Shown here piece after piece: positions 9,042 through 18,315 of a DNA stretch of 64,000 nt. Under the pieces are notes generated by a model that saw only the letters and a program-made list of their open reading frames with translations, ran no database searches and had not been told where the DNA came from. A program made the translations under genes and the position numbers. Every line of letters begins with the position of its first letter. Position 1 is the stretch's first letter. The stretch spans positions 1 through 64,000 of the forward strand of contig CAZYMB010000009.1 of the NCBI GenBank assembly GCA_964648795.1, given 5' to 3'. Source of the DNA: JAHDDW01 sp964648795. Lineage in GTDB: Bacteria > Actinomycetota > Acidimicrobiia > Acidimicrobiales > SZUA-35.

Positions 9042-10061
9042 CTACTCGAGCGCCCAACCCAACGCTCCATCGATGTGTTCAATAAAAGCAGGCTCGGCAT
9101 AGTCTTGCCCAAAGTGTCCAAGCATTGTGTAGAAAGACTTCACACCGTGAATATCTTTAGTCCAGGCAACAGAATGCTTGTTATTCGGCGAGGTGACTGG
9201 GTTCTGGGAGAAGTCTTGTGACAGGTAGCTGGTTTCATCGACCGACAGTAGAACCCGGCTGTTCTGCGGCTCCGCCTCAAAGTTGTACCATTCGTCGGAC
9301 CATTGGAAAGTAGCACCTAAGTGGCTGGTCGACGGGTGACTTCCATCTTCGACAATCACAGTTGCGGTTTGGCGATGTTGCGGTGTTCCTTGTGGAGGGT
9401 GAGAGTCAAAGATGCCGCCGACTAAGTCATTGTAGAAAGCCCACTTAGTGCCGTCCTCCCAATGTGTAGCCGAAGCTGAATGAACACCCACGAAGTTTGT
9501 ACCCTGACCAATTAGTTGCTGGAAGGCTTGTTTCTTCGCATCAGTATCGAACACTTCCCCATCGCTGTTCCACATAACTACAACGTCAAACAAGGGTTCA
9601 GAGCCAGATAAGTCCAACAACAAGAGCTCGTCTGCATTCTGCATTCTCGTCACCTCAAAGTTCAGATCATCGGCCAATGACTGTACAAGCCCAAAACCCT
9701 GCTGGCGTGCGCCCTCATGAAAATCAACGCCTTCACGGTTTGCCCATTCGTCTAGATATAGGACTTGTCTTGGTTCATCTGTAGTTGTTGTATCGTCGAC
9801 CGTTGTGGTTTCAACTGCTGTGGTTCCCACATCTTGAGATGTCTCAGTTGCCGCCGTAGTCTGCGAACTCGAAATTGTTGTCCCTGGCAAAATTTGAGCA
9901 GAACTATCTGTGACTGAGTCGCCAGGCACCTGGCCTGTGGGCTCAGACACTGCAACCGGGTCAGATTCAGCTGCGCCTCTAACAAAAAGCACACCGCCAA
10001 TTAGTAGAGCAGCAAGCCCCAAGACCGAAACTATTGATATTGCTAGAGTCTTACCAGTCAT
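9042..10061 (-). CDS. Secreted/anchored ThuA-domain protein
   Basis: The N-terminus has a membrane segment (residues about 6-28), then a Thr/Ser/Asp-rich linker of about 70 residues, then a domain of the ThuA-like class I glutamine-amidotransferase fold. Visible ThuA signatures are FDVVVMW, FVGVHSAS and a WxDEWYNF stretch. ThuA-like proteins are linked to sugar (trehalose and related) metabolism, but the biochemical role is uncertain. The linker style matches the secreted lyase-like and GH9 proteins in this window, suggesting a common extracellular carbohydrate role. It is probably exported and tethered. Confidence 0.82.
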   Translation of the reverse strand: MTGKTLAISIVSVLGLAALLIGGVLFVRGAAESDPVAVSEPTGQVPGDSVTDSSAQILPGTTISSSQTTAATETSQDVGTTAVETTTVDDTTTTDEPRQVLYLDEWANREGVDFHEGARQQGFGLVQSLADDLNFEVTRMQNADELLLLDLSGSEPLFDVVVMWNSDGEVFDTDAKKQAFQQLIGQGTNFVGVHSASATHWEDGTKWAFYNDLVGGIFDSHPPQGTPQHRQTATVIVEDGSHPSTSHLGATFQWSDEWYNFEAEPQNSRVLLSVDETSYLSQDFSQNPVTSPNNKHSVAWTKDIHGVKSFYTMLGHFGQDYAEPAFIEHIDGALGWALE

Positions 10062-10248
10062 AGAGCTGGGTTACTATCGGCAGGACGAACCTGGCCTTTA
10101 GTGGCTATCGAAGCTCACATCGCCCCGAATAGGCCACGAAACCTGCAGATCCACTACATCCCTTTAACACCATTAATTGCACGCTAAACACGCCTAAAAG
10201 CACCTATTTTGAGTGTTCTTGCTCTAGCCAAACCCTACTTTCACCTAG

Positions 10249-10254
10249 TACAAT
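10249..10254 (+). promoter_or_regulatory. -10 box of small acidic gene
   Basis: TACAAT ends 7 bases before the ATG at 10262, again the leaderless spacing. No convincing -35 is visible. The 200-base region from 10062 to 10261 otherwise shows only AT-rich sequence and no further gene. Confidence 0.5.
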
Positions 10255-10261
10255 CTTGGTT

Positions 10262-10453
10262 ATGGCGGAATTTGAGGCGGAGGGCCTTTACCCTGAAGTT
10301 ACACGTGAAGACCTTGCAGAAGAACTAACAACTCACCGGGATTCATCGGGTCGTTTAGTAAGCACCAATGAATGCATTGAGGTTCTTGGCACGTTCATTG
10401 GCGAGTCAATCTCTGACGAAGTCACATCCGACATTGAAGCTTCTAACTGGTAA
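10262..10453 (+). CDS. Small acidic protein of unknown function
   Basis: A 63-residue, strongly acidic protein (start MAEFEAEGLYPEV) of unknown family. I chose the ATG at 10262 over a GTG at 10256 because a TACAAT -10 box lies 7 bases before it. It has no membrane segment and no cysteine pair. Its stop is only 3 bases from the stop of convergent era. Acidic, Glu-rich codon content and a good promoter argue that it is real; function unknown. Confidence 0.6.
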   Translation: MAEFEAEGLYPEVTREDLAEELTTHRDSSGRLVSTNECIEVLGTFIGESISDEVTSDIEASNW

Positions 10454-10456
10454 TAG

Positions 10457-11329
10457 TTAGTAACCAAACTCACTAATAGCGTCTACATCTTCTTGCCAAT
10501 TCTTACGGACCTTGACGACAAGTTCGAGATACGCTCCCTTGTCTAACTTCTTGCGAACGTTGATTCCGACTTGTTTGAGCACGTTGCCATTCTTGCCAAT
10601 TACTATTGGCTTCTGCGATTCACGCTCCACAAGAATCTCTACTTTGATCCTTGGCCACTCCCAAGAAACCAGCCGGGTCGCAATTGAGTGTGGTAGTTCT
10701 TGTTCAGCAACTCGAAGAAGCTGTTCTCTAACAAGCTCTGCCACTCTAAACCCATCTCCCCTGTCCGTTCTCATCCCCGGAGGAAACCATAGGGGCCCTT
10801 CAGGCATACGAGACTTCAGATGATCGACTAGAGGTTCCACTCCCTTGCCTGTCCAGGCAGAAACCGGGTAATAGCTTGAAAAGTCAAGCTCTGAAAGCTC
10901 GCCTAGTTGAGACAAGATTTTGTCTGGCTTTACTCCGTCGATCTTGTTCAAAACACAAACGGTATTGGCCGGGTCTAGCTTCTCAGCAACGAAACGATCG
11001 CCCCTACCGAATCCAGAATTGCCGTCGATAATAAAGCAGACCAGGTCGACTTCGTCAGAAGCGCCTAATGCCGACTTGTTTAGACTCTTACCTAGTTCTG
11101 AGACTGGCTTGGAAATACCAGGAGTGTCGACAAATACGATCTGATGTGTGTCGTCGGTGAATACTCCTCTAATGTCAGACCTTGTTGTCTGAGCTTTGTT
11201 TGAGACAATACTTACGTGTTCATCTAAGATCTGGTTCAGAAGCGTCGACTTGCCAACATTAGGTCGTCCGGTCAGGGACACAAAGCCAGATCTAAAACCA
11301 GCTGGTGCCGTCAAGCCTGTGTCACTCAT
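10457..11329 (-). CDS. era: GTPase Era
   Basis: Ribosome-associated GTPase needed for 30S maturation, binding 16S rRNA near its 3' end. The 290-residue protein has G1 GRPNVGKS (21-28), G3 DTPG and G4 NKID, and a C-terminal KH domain (LVERESQKPIVIGKNG). Its ATG overlaps the stop of the upstream corC-like gene by 4 bases (ATGA), showing translational coupling. It is the last gene of the hrcA-to-era run. Co-location with ybeY and rsmE fits a ribosome maturation operon. Confidence 0.97.
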   Translation of the reverse strand: MSDTGLTAPAGFRSGFVSLTGRPNVGKSTLLNQILDEHVSIVSNKAQTTRSDIRGVFTDDTHQIVFVDTPGISKPVSELGKSLNKSALGASDEVDLVCFIIDGNSGFGRGDRFVAEKLDPANTVCVLNKIDGVKPDKILSQLGELSELDFSSYYPVSAWTGKGVEPLVDHLKSRMPEGPLWFPPGMRTDRGDGFRVAELVREQLLRVAEQELPHSIATRLVSWEWPRIKVEILVERESQKPIVIGKNGNVLKQVGINVRKKLDKGAYLELVVKVRKNWQEDVDAISEFGY

Positions 11330-12594
11330 TCGCCTACCTCACCCAAAACACGCTCTATCAACACTCTGCTGATGCGATGTCCCTGCACTCTTTCGATACT
11401 CAGCTTATAACCCTGATTGGTCGCAGACTCCCCTACCTTTGGGACTCTTCCAAACATGTCAAAAACAAGTCCGCCGACGGTTTCCCATTCACCTTCAGCC
11501 AATTCGAAACCAGATACCTCATTAAATTCATCTATCGAGATTCGAGCATCTGTGCGGAACCTTCCAGGGCCACTGCGTTCGACCATTGGTTCTTCGGTGT
11601 CATATTCATCTACGATCTCACCCACTATCTCTTCAATCAAGTCTTCGAGCGTTACCAAACCAGCGACACCACCATATTCATCTACAGCAATGGCTAGATG
11701 AAACTGGTTCATCTGCATCTGTTTTAGTAACGGCGCAATCGAGTTTGTCTCGGGAACAAAGCGAGCATCACGTGCGAGGCTGCCAGCACTAGAACCAATC
11801 GAGCCTGCGAGCTCGGCCTTGATTAAGTCTTTCACATACACAATGCCAACAATGTCATCAGCATCCTCTCCAACAACGGGGACACGTGAGTTTCCATAGC
11901 CAGAAGCTAGTTCCAGGGCTTGTTCGCCAGTCATTGATGCCTCAACCACATTCATATCAGTGCGAGGGATCATCACTTCGCTGACTACTGTGTCGCCGAA
12001 CTCGATTACAGACTCGATCAAGTCTCGCTCTCCGGGTTCGATGATCTCTTCTTCCACTGCTGCATCGGCAATTGCAACGATCTCTTCTGGCAAGTCAACT
12101 GCGGTGTACTTGGTTGCCCGTCCAGGAACCACCATGTCTGTCAGGAACAACAATATGCGGCTTAATAGCCGAACGGGCCAGAACTTAGATAGAGCAAGAG
12201 TTGGCTGAGCAAAACCAAGCGCAACAGCATCGTCTCTTGCATACCCAATCGATTTCGGAATTGTCTCAGTCACTAAGATAAGCAGCAGGCCCAACAGGAT
12301 TAGAACTAGCCAACGCCATGAACTTTCTATAGTTCGCTGGATAAAGCTGGCACCAGTAATAGCGGCCGCCAACTGCAGACTTACTGCCACAAAAGTTAAC
12401 CGGACTTCAACGTTCACTCTGTCGCTCACCAATTCAACCAGCGCTCTGGCCCGCTTCGGAGACTTCTCAGCTAAGGATTCAGCCTTGACGAGAGTTGTTT
12501 CGTCCACTGCCTCAATTACTGCTGCAAGCACGGCTGCACCAAAGGCACACACTACGGAGGCAACAATAATCAAGATTTCGAAGGTGGAGATCAT
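11326..12594 (-). CDS. CNNM/CorC-type transporter-associated CBS protein
   Basis: Four-helix DUF21 membrane domain (residues about 1-150), a CBS-domain pair (about 205-330, VSEVMIPRTDM...VAVDEYGG..GLVTLEDL) and a C-terminal CorC_HlyC domain. Proteins of this layout are linked to magnesium/cobalt efflux, and older annotations call them hemolysins. At 422 residues it is full length. Its start directly follows the stop of ybeY (TAGATG junction), and its stop overlaps the era start by 4 bases. The position between ybeY and era is conserved in Actinomycetota. Confidence 0.93.
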   Translation of the reverse strand: MISTFEILIIVASVVCAFGAAVLAAVIEAVDETTLVKAESLAEKSPKRARALVELVSDRVNVEVRLTFVAVSLQLAAAITGASFIQRTIESSWRWLVLILLGLLLILVTETIPKSIGYARDDAVALGFAQPTLALSKFWPVRLLSRILLFLTDMVVPGRATKYTAVDLPEEIVAIADAAVEEEIIEPGERDLIESVIEFGDTVVSEVMIPRTDMNVVEASMTGEQALELASGYGNSRVPVVGEDADDIVGIVYVKDLIKAELAGSIGSSAGSLARDARFVPETNSIAPLLKQMQMNQFHLAIAVDEYGGVAGLVTLEDLIEEIVGEIVDEYDTEEPMVERSGPGRFRTDARISIDEFNEVSGFELAEGEWETVGGLVFDMFGRVPKVGESATNQGYKLSIERVQGHRISRVLIERVLGEVGE

Positions 12595-13107
12595 CTAGGT
12601 CTCGTAGGTGTCGACATACTCCAGAGAGTTTCGCACCAAATGTGCCTCTTCTGCAGATTTCATCTTCTTTTCTTCTTCTGGTTCTTGGTGGTCATAACCC
12701 AATAGATGCAAGGCCCCGTGGACCACCAACAATGAGAGCTCGCTTGATTCTGCCCAGTTGTGGTCTTTGGCTTGGCGTTGTGCAACGCTAGGACAAACTA
12801 CAACGTCGCCCACTTCTACGACCGGCTGGTCGAGCGGTTCGGTTACTCGAGGACTGAGTCCATGTTCAGGAGTAAGTTTTTGTACAGCGTTTTCAGCAGC
12901 TGGAAAGGAAAGAACATCGGTGGCGTAGTCCTCACCCATGTGAGTCTTGTTGAGTTCAGTAATTTCTTCTTCGGTTACGAAGGTAAGAGATGCTGCACCA
13001 GTGACGCCTTCTTTTTCAAGCACATCATAGAAAAGAGTGCCTAAGGCTTCTACGTCCACTTCTAGACCTGAGCGGTCTGCTACTTCAATTACGATCTCAT
13101 CCGCCAT
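12595..13107 (-). CDS. ybeY: Endoribonuclease YbeY
   Basis: Metal-dependent RNase for 16S rRNA 3'-end maturation and ribosome quality control. Zinc ligands are in H130-x3-H134-x5-H140 (motif HGALHLLGYDH). I start it at the ATG at 13107 (MADEIVIEV), which has AGAGGA upstream; longer frames to 13170 would extend deep into phoH. The product is 170 residues, normal for the family. It overlaps the end of phoH by 11 bases and abuts the corC-like gene with a TAGATG junction. Confidence 0.95.
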   Translation of the reverse strand: MADEIVIEVADRSGLEVDVEALGTLFYDVLEKEGVTGAASLTFVTEEEITELNKTHMGEDYATDVLSFPAAENAVQKLTPEHGLSPRVTEPLDQPVVEVGDVVVCPSVAQRQAKDHNWAESSELSLLVVHGALHLLGYDHQEPEEEKKMKSAEEAHLVRNSLEYVDTYET

Positions 13108-14026
13108 TTGTTCCTCTAACTTCATATGCGTCAACGATATCTTGGACAATCCGATGCCTGACCACGTCACCTGAGCTCAAGTGCGCAAACTCTAGTCCAT
13201 CTATCCCAGTCAAGATCTTCTCTACTTCAACCAGCCCAGACTTGTTACCTGGCAGATCAACTTGTGTTCTATCTCCGGTGATTACGGCCTTAGTGTTGAA
13301 ACCAAGTCTGGTCAGAAACATCATCATTTGCTGCGGAGTGGTGTTTTGTGCTTCATCCAAAATCACAAACGAGTCATTCAACGTACGGCCACGCATATAG
13401 GCGAGTGGTGCAACTTCTACTAAGTTCTGTTCGAAGTATCCTTTAATATTTTCTGGACCAACCATGTCGCCAAGAGCGTCATACAAAGGACGCAAGTAGG
13501 GGTCGACTTTACTCATCAAGTCCCCAGGAAGAAATCCTAAGTTCTCACCAGCTTCTACCGCTGGTCGTGTTAACAGTATTCGCTCTACTTGCTTTTCTTG
13601 TAACGCACGGACAGCGCAAGCAACAGCTAGCCAGCTTTTGCCGGTACCGGCCGGGCCAATACCAAATGTGATGGTGTTAGACCTGATTGCGTCAACATAG
13701 CGTTTCTGGTTAGCTGATCTTGGAGCAACTGGCTTGTTTCGATAAGTGTTTAAGATTCTGTCGTTATATACAGTACTTGGTTGGTCGTCATTGTTAACCA
13801 TTCGAATTGCCCCAAGGACTTCTGCTTCGGTTACTTCGTTACCAGCCTCGGCCACCTTTGCAAGCTCTGATAGGACTTCTTTAGCCAGAGACTGCTTTTC
13901 GCCTTCAACTGACATTTCAGGGTTCCTGTATGAGATAGCGACTCCAAGCTCATTCTCGATAAGGCGCTTATTTCGATCCGCAGTGCCGAGCACAATTGCA
14001 GCTGTTGAACTATCTTCAATTTGCAT
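13097..14026 (-). CDS. PhoH-family ATPase (PhoH-like)
   Basis: P-loop ATPase of the PhoH/YbeZ type with an N-terminal KH-like region and a helicase-like core. Walker A is GPAGTGKS (124-131) and Walker B is FVILDEAQN. YbeZ-type proteins work with YbeY in RNA processing, and the genes overlap by 11 bases here. The length of 309 is slightly short of typical (about 320-350), all of it at the N-terminus. It lies 6 bases downstream of rsmE. Confidence 0.95.
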   Translation of the reverse strand: MQIEDSSTAAIVLGTADRNKRLIENELGVAISYRNPEMSVEGEKQSLAKEVLSELAKVAEAGNEVTEAEVLGAIRMVNNDDQPSTVYNDRILNTYRNKPVAPRSANQKRYVDAIRSNTITFGIGPAGTGKSWLAVACAVRALQEKQVERILLTRPAVEAGENLGFLPGDLMSKVDPYLRPLYDALGDMVGPENIKGYFEQNLVEVAPLAYMRGRTLNDSFVILDEAQNTTPQQMMMFLTRLGFNTKAVITGDRTQVDLPGNKSGLVEVEKILTGIDGLEFAHLSSGDVVRHRIVQDIVDAYEVRGTNGG

Positions 14027-14032
14027 GGGCTG

Positions 14033-14680
14033 TCAGCATACCAGTAGCGTGGCGGCCGCAACGGCTGCTGTTTCGCTTCGTAACACTCCACCAGGCAGAC
14101 TAACCGTCTCTTGCCCAGCTAATTCTGCTTCTGTGAATCCACCCTCTGGCCCAATTACTATTGTGTTGTCGCTGGCTTCGATACTTCTGCCTCCTGGCTC
14201 TGCAAAGCAAAGCCCAGTGCCGCCCAGTTCATCTACGCTATGTATGCCAGTTACAGCGGGTAGCCATAGCTGTTTCGATTGCATAGCTGCTTGACGGGCC
14301 ACCTCGGTGAGCTTGTCGATTTTGTCGGCCGCTTTGTCTGCGTCCCACTTAACCACGCTTCTCTCTGACTCGATTAGACCAATTGTTCGCACTCCAAGTT
14401 CTGTCAGCTTTTGGACAACATATTCTGGGCGCTCGTTCTTTACCGGCGGAAAGTGCACTGCAACCTGTTTAGGTGCCTGTGTTTCGTGAACAGAAGTACT
14501 CACAGGGTTTAGAGACAGCGGCGTCACACAGAAACGACCTTGACCATCGCTAATAGCAATCTTGGAACCCTCATTAAGTCGACGAGACTTTGTCAGATGG
14601 TTGAAATCTTCTTCTCTAAGTTCTGGAGCCGATAAATCGTCAACAAATACAAGGGGAATGTCTCGAAGGTCTAGTGTCAT
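14033..14680 (-). CDS. rsmE: 16S rRNA (uracil-1498-N3)-methyltransferase
   Basis: SPOUT-fold methyltransferase modifying U1498 of 16S rRNA using S-adenosylmethionine. The 215-residue protein shows the VQKLTELGVRTIGLIESERS segment, the SAM-knot motif IGPEGGFTEAE and the C-terminal LGxxxLRSETAAVAA-like stretch (here LPGGVLRSETAAVAAAT). It is a little shorter than the usual 230-250. The start overlaps the dnaJ stop by 4 bases, so it is coupled to dnaJ. Confidence 0.93.
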   Translation of the reverse strand: MTLDLRDIPLVFVDDLSAPELREEDFNHLTKSRRLNEGSKIAISDGQGRFCVTPLSLNPVSTSVHETQAPKQVAVHFPPVKNERPEYVVQKLTELGVRTIGLIESERSVVKWDADKAADKIDKLTEVARQAAMQSKQLWLPAVTGIHSVDELGGTGLCFAEPGGRSIEASDNTIVIGPEGGFTEAELAGQETVSLPGGVLRSETAAVAAATLLVC

Positions 14681-15786
14681 CGGAATTTGGATTTGATGTG
14701 GTCCATAATGCCTTCGGCTTCATCGGCAACAGACTCTTCTCGAACTTCTGCGAACTGACGTAGCAGCCCTTCGGATTCACCATTTAACTCGGTTGGTGTG
14801 TCGACAACTAGTCGCAGAATAAGATTGCCTCTTGCTCCCCCGCCTCGAAGCTTAGGAACTCCAAGGTTCTTGAGCTTATAGGGGTGTCCGGTTTGAGAAC
14901 CAGCCTTTATTTTGACAGGAACTTTACCTTCAAGTGCATCGAACTCAATCTCCGCGCCCAAAGCTGCTTGAGTCATTTCAACATGGAGACTTGCATATAG
15001 GTCGTCGCCGTCTCTTGTGAATACATCGTGCTCGGCAACTTTGACTCTTACGTAAAGGTCACCGGATGCTCCGCCTCTTGGACCAACTGCTCCTTTGCCT
15101 GCCAACTTCAACGTTGAGCCATGCGATACCCCGGCCGGGATATCTACTGTGTACTCACGATCCTTTATTATTCTGCCCTCACCCGAACAAGGACTACACA
15201 TTTTTTCGACAATCTGGCCTTCACCAGCGCACTTTGGACATGCTGAGGTGGTGACCATTTGACCAATAATAGATTGGCGGACTTGTCTGATTTGTCCTGC
15301 ACCACCACACTGATCACAGGTGTGTACTGGTGAACCCTTTTCGGCTCCTGTACCCTCACAGTCGTCACAACCTAAGGCAGTTCTGACGGTCACCGGTTTT
15401 TCTATCCCGTGGACGGCTTCTTCTAAAGTCAATTCTGTCTGTACTTCTAAGTCAACGCCTTGGGAAGCCGAACGTCGTTGCGCTCCGCCACCTTGATTGG
15501 TAAAGAACGTCTCAAATAAATCACCTAGGCCACCACCGAATGGGTCGCCACCACCAAAGCCTCCAGCGCCCCCGACAGAACCAAAGCGGTCATACTGCGC
15601 TCGCTTAGAGTCATCAGACAACACCTCATAGGCTTCGGCTACTTCTTTGAACTTTGCTTCTGCTTGCGGGTTATCGGGGTTTCTATCTGGGTGAAGATCA
15701 CGGGCAAGGCGACGATATGACTTTTTGATCTCTTCTGCCGATGCATCACGCGAGACATCTAGTGTTGTGTAGTAATCCTGCGCCAT
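14677..15786 (-). CDS. dnaJ: Chaperone DnaJ
   Basis: Hsp40 co-chaperone of DnaK. The order is a J-domain with HPD at 32-34, a Gly/Phe-rich linker (about 70-100), four zinc repeats (CDDCEGTG, CDQCGGAG, CPKCAGEG, CSPCSGEG) and a C-terminal substrate-binding domain; 369 residues. It follows hrcA by 3 bases with GAGGG as a ribosome binding site, so it belongs to the CIRCE/HrcA heat-shock operon. No dnaK or grpE is in the window. Confidence 0.97.
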   Translation of the reverse strand: MAQDYYTTLDVSRDASAEEIKKSYRRLARDLHPDRNPDNPQAEAKFKEVAEAYEVLSDDSKRAQYDRFGSVGGAGGFGGGDPFGGGLGDLFETFFTNQGGGAQRRSASQGVDLEVQTELTLEEAVHGIEKPVTVRTALGCDDCEGTGAEKGSPVHTCDQCGGAGQIRQVRQSIIGQMVTTSACPKCAGEGQIVEKMCSPCSGEGRIIKDREYTVDIPAGVSHGSTLKLAGKGAVGPRGGASGDLYVRVKVAEHDVFTRDGDDLYASLHVEMTQAALGAEIEFDALEGKVPVKIKAGSQTGHPYKLKNLGVPKLRGGGARGNLILRLVVDTPTELNGESEGLLRQFAEVREESVADEAEGIMDHIKSKFR

Positions 15787-15789
15787 TGG

Positions 15790-16809
15790 CTAGCCCTCGC
15801 TCAATCTGTCACCAAGTTGAGCAGACACCGCAGCGACTGCCGATATGGCTTGTGGGTAGTTCATTCTAGTAGGGCCAAGTACCGCAATGGAACCTGCTTG
15901 CTCACCGTCTATTTGATATGGCGAAACCACTAGCGAACAGTCGGCGAGGCGTGGTCGGCCGGACTCCTCACCAATCGTGACAGAAACTCCCTGGCTAGTG
16001 ACCTCCGCTAACAAAGTGGCGACGACAAGCTGTTGTTCTAAAATATGTAGCACTTTGCCAACTGATTCGACTGCTTCGAATGCATTCACTACTCGATGTG
16101 TTCCATCTACAAAAACACGTTCTGAATCTGTCGTAACGGTACTGACCCAGTCAATGGCGGCGACTGCCAGATCTTTTGCTACCGAAGGTTTTAAGGCTGC
16201 AGGTTCTAATTTGACACCCAGGCTCTGACCAATCAGCAGCTGTCGAATTACCTGATTGGCGCTGTCAATATCTGCATCTGTTACTTGCTCTCCAGATTCG
16301 ACACCATGTTTTAGAACTTGTTGGTTCGATAGCACACAAACAAATAGGCACGTGTTCGTAGAGATTCGATGGAGCTCGGCTGAAATCACAGTTGCCTGAT
16401 CTTCGTTTGAATCAACTACGACTGCTGCGTAGTCGGTCAGACGAGATAATAGACCCGCAGTCTCTTTCAAAACTTCTTCGATTTCGCCTTGCATTTGCGA
16501 GAAGAAGCTCGACACGGCCTTAGTTTCTTTGCCCGGGCTGATTCCGTGTGAATCAAGTCTGTCGACAAATTCTCGATAACCCTTTTGGGTCGGAATTCGA
16601 CCAGCGCTGGTATGCGGTTGAGTCAAGAATCCTTCAGACTCCAAGAACGACATGTCGTTGCGAATAGTTGCAGATGAAACATCGAAGGTGTCTAGTGACT
16701 CGATTACAGATGAACCAACTGGCTGCCCGGTCTCTGTAAACACCTCAATAACTGCGTTTAGTATGTCTGCTTTTCGTTCGTCTAGCATGCCCACATCACT
16801 CATTTGCAC
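15790..16809 (-). CDS. hrcA: Heat-inducible transcription repressor HrcA
   Basis: Winged-helix repressor that binds CIRCE and silences heat-shock genes. The 339-residue protein opens with the typical MLDERKADILNAVIEVF region and then the GRIPTxKGYREFVD stretch. Start choice: GTG at 16809, directly beside the CIRCE right arm; ATGs at 16803 and slightly inside are alternatives. A perfect TATAAT (minus strand 16825-16820) would start the RNA only a few bases before the GTG, so a very short or absent leader is likely. Autoregulation follows from the operator position. Confidence 0.95.
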   Translation of the reverse strand: MQMSDVGMLDERKADILNAVIEVFTETGQPVGSSVIESLDTFDVSSATIRNDMSFLESEGFLTQPHTSAGRIPTQKGYREFVDRLDSHGISPGKETKAVSSFFSQMQGEIEEVLKETAGLLSRLTDYAAVVVDSNEDQATVISAELHRISTNTCLFVCVLSNQQVLKHGVESGEQVTDADIDSANQVIRQLLIGQSLGVKLEPAALKPSVAKDLAVAAIDWVSTVTTDSERVFVDGTHRVVNAFEAVESVGKVLHILEQQLVVATLLAEVTSQGVSVTIGEESGRPRLADCSLVVSPYQIDGEQAGSIAVLGPTRMNYPQAISAVAAVSAQLGDRLSEG

Positions 16810-16836
16810 TTAGCACTCTATTATACCGAGTGCTAA
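16810..16836 (-). promoter_or_regulatory. CIRCE operator
   Basis: Perfect consensus inverted repeat TTAGCACTC-N9-GAGTGCTAA. It sits immediately upstream of the hrcA GTG. The 9-base spacer contains a TATAAT hexamer on the minus strand, so HrcA binding would cover the -10 element and the start of translation. Confidence 0.97.
16820..16825 (-). promoter_or_regulatory. -10 box of hrcA-dnaJ inside CIRCE
   Basis: TATAAT on the minus strand, entirely within the CIRCE spacer and arm edge, 10 bases before the GTG at 16809. A matching -35 is not obvious. Confidence 0.6.
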
Positions 16837-16884
16837 GTCCACGCCATTGGCTCGGACCGTTTAAGATCGGACCAAATGAGACGT

Positions 16885-18240
16885 TTAGGTAGCCCGCACC
16901 TCTTCGTACCGGGCCAAAGCCTCTAGACGTTCTTCAGCGTGGTCAACGATTGGTGCTGGATATCCGGCTGGAGCGCCAACCGGGTCGAGCCATGGTTCGT
17001 GAATGTATTTGTCTGAAAGATGCACAATTTCTGGTATCCACCGACGGATGTAGATTGCTTCTTTGTCGAACTTTCGTCCCTGCGTTACTGGGTTGAACAC
17101 TCGAAAGTATGGCGATGCGTCTGTACCTGTACCTGCGGTCCATTGCCAACCGTGGGAATTCGATGCTAAGTCACCGTCAATTAGGTGATGCATAAAGAAC
17201 TCGGCGCCTCTACCCCACCAAATGTGCAAGTCCTTGGTTAGAAAGCTTGCGACAATCATTCGCACACGGTTATGCATCCAGCCTGTTTCTACTAGTTGTC
17301 GCATACCAGCATCCACAATCGGGAAACCTGTTTGTCCAGTCGCCCAGCGTTCAAACATTTCGTCTGCACCTGGTCCTTCGTCGTAGCTGATACGACTCAT
17401 CTTTTCCGAGAATGCCTCGGTAGCTGTTTCGGGACGGTGATGTAACACATCTGCATAGAACTCTCGCCACACAATCTCTGAGCGATAAACCTCAGCCCCG
17501 CCTCCGGTTGGCAGCTTGGCCAAGATCTGACGTGGATGAAGTGTGCCCCATTTAAGGTAGTGACTTAGACGTGACGTTCCCTCAACGCCTGGCAAGTTGC
17601 GATTGTCAGAATAGCCACTTGCGGCTGCTGCCATAAATTCTTCAAGCTGGGCGTGCGCTGCATCTTCGCCTGCAGGGGGCATTTCAGAATCATACGCTGA
17701 TACGTCAGGGAGCTTGGCGTTTCGCTTAGCTGTAAGCCAATTGATTTTCGGGACGCTATTATCGGGCTCCGACCAACCCTGACTAGCCCAAGCCCGGGAG
17801 AACGGGGTAAACACCTTAAACGGGTTATCAGACTTATTGTAGATAGTGCCCGGTTCAATGGCGTATGGCGAATCAAGCAACTCCAAGGTCACATCATCGG
17901 CTGCTAGTTTGTCGGCAACGTGAGCATCCTCGGCAGACCGAAACGTTGACCAACTCTTTGTTGAGAACACTTTGGTTGCACCCACCTGTGCACAAAGTCC
18001 GGCCAAAGCATCAACGGGGTCGCCGTAGCGAATGCAAAGCTTGCCGCCACCAGCCTCTATAGAGCTATCCAACTCTTTTAGAGAGTCAACGAGAAACTGT
18101 ATGCGGGGCCTGTCTGCGTCTTCACCGAGCTCTTTAGAAAAAACAAAGACCGGTAGAACATCCCCGTGCGCTACAGCGGCTAACAGGGCGGGATTATCTT
18201 TAAGTCGCAGATCTCTACGGAACCAGAAAACACAAGGCAC
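16885..18240 (-). CDS. phrB: Deoxyribodipyrimidine photolyase
   Basis: Light-driven flavoenzyme that splits UV-induced pyrimidine dimers. The N-terminal antenna-binding Rossmann domain begins VFWFRRDLRLKDNPAL. The FAD-binding C-terminal domain includes EIVWREFYADVL, NRVRMIVASFLTKDL and DGDLASNSHGWQW. The 451 residues are full length. The start appears to be a GTG at 18240. A class I CPD photolyase is the best fit; the subtype is inference. It indicates a sunlit habitat. Confidence 0.94.
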   Translation of the reverse strand: MPCVFWFRRDLRLKDNPALLAAVAHGDVLPVFVFSKELGEDADRPRIQFLVDSLKELDSSIEAGGGKLCIRYGDPVDALAGLCAQVGATKVFSTKSWSTFRSAEDAHVADKLAADDVTLELLDSPYAIEPGTIYNKSDNPFKVFTPFSRAWASQGWSEPDNSVPKINWLTAKRNAKLPDVSAYDSEMPPAGEDAAHAQLEEFMAAAASGYSDNRNLPGVEGTSRLSHYLKWGTLHPRQILAKLPTGGGAEVYRSEIVWREFYADVLHHRPETATEAFSEKMSRISYDEGPGADEMFERWATGQTGFPIVDAGMRQLVETGWMHNRVRMIVASFLTKDLHIWWGRGAEFFMHHLIDGDLASNSHGWQWTAGTGTDASPYFRVFNPVTQGRKFDKEAIYIRRWIPEIVHLSDKYIHEPWLDPVGAPAGYPAPIVDHAEERLEALARYEEVRAT

Positions 18241-18303
18241 TGGAGCATTCTAGACTCTCCCCATAGCCCTTCTAGACGACTTTTCCCCATATCTACTAAG
18301 TGA

Positions 18304-18309
18304 TACTAT
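18304..18309 (+). promoter_or_regulatory. -10 box of secreted lyase-like gene
   Basis: TACTAT ends 6 bases before the ATG at 18316, predicting a leaderless mRNA. Confidence 0.5.
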
Positions 18310-18315
18310 TTAAAT

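Noticed and set aside
12760..13044. Plus-strand ORF of 94 codons opposite ybeY
   Set aside because: It lies wholly within ybeY on the other strand, has no ribosome binding site and no family features.
12595..13170. Longer ybeY start at 13170
   Set aside because: It would add 21 residues deep inside phoH with no family support; the ATG at 13107 has AGAGGA upstream.
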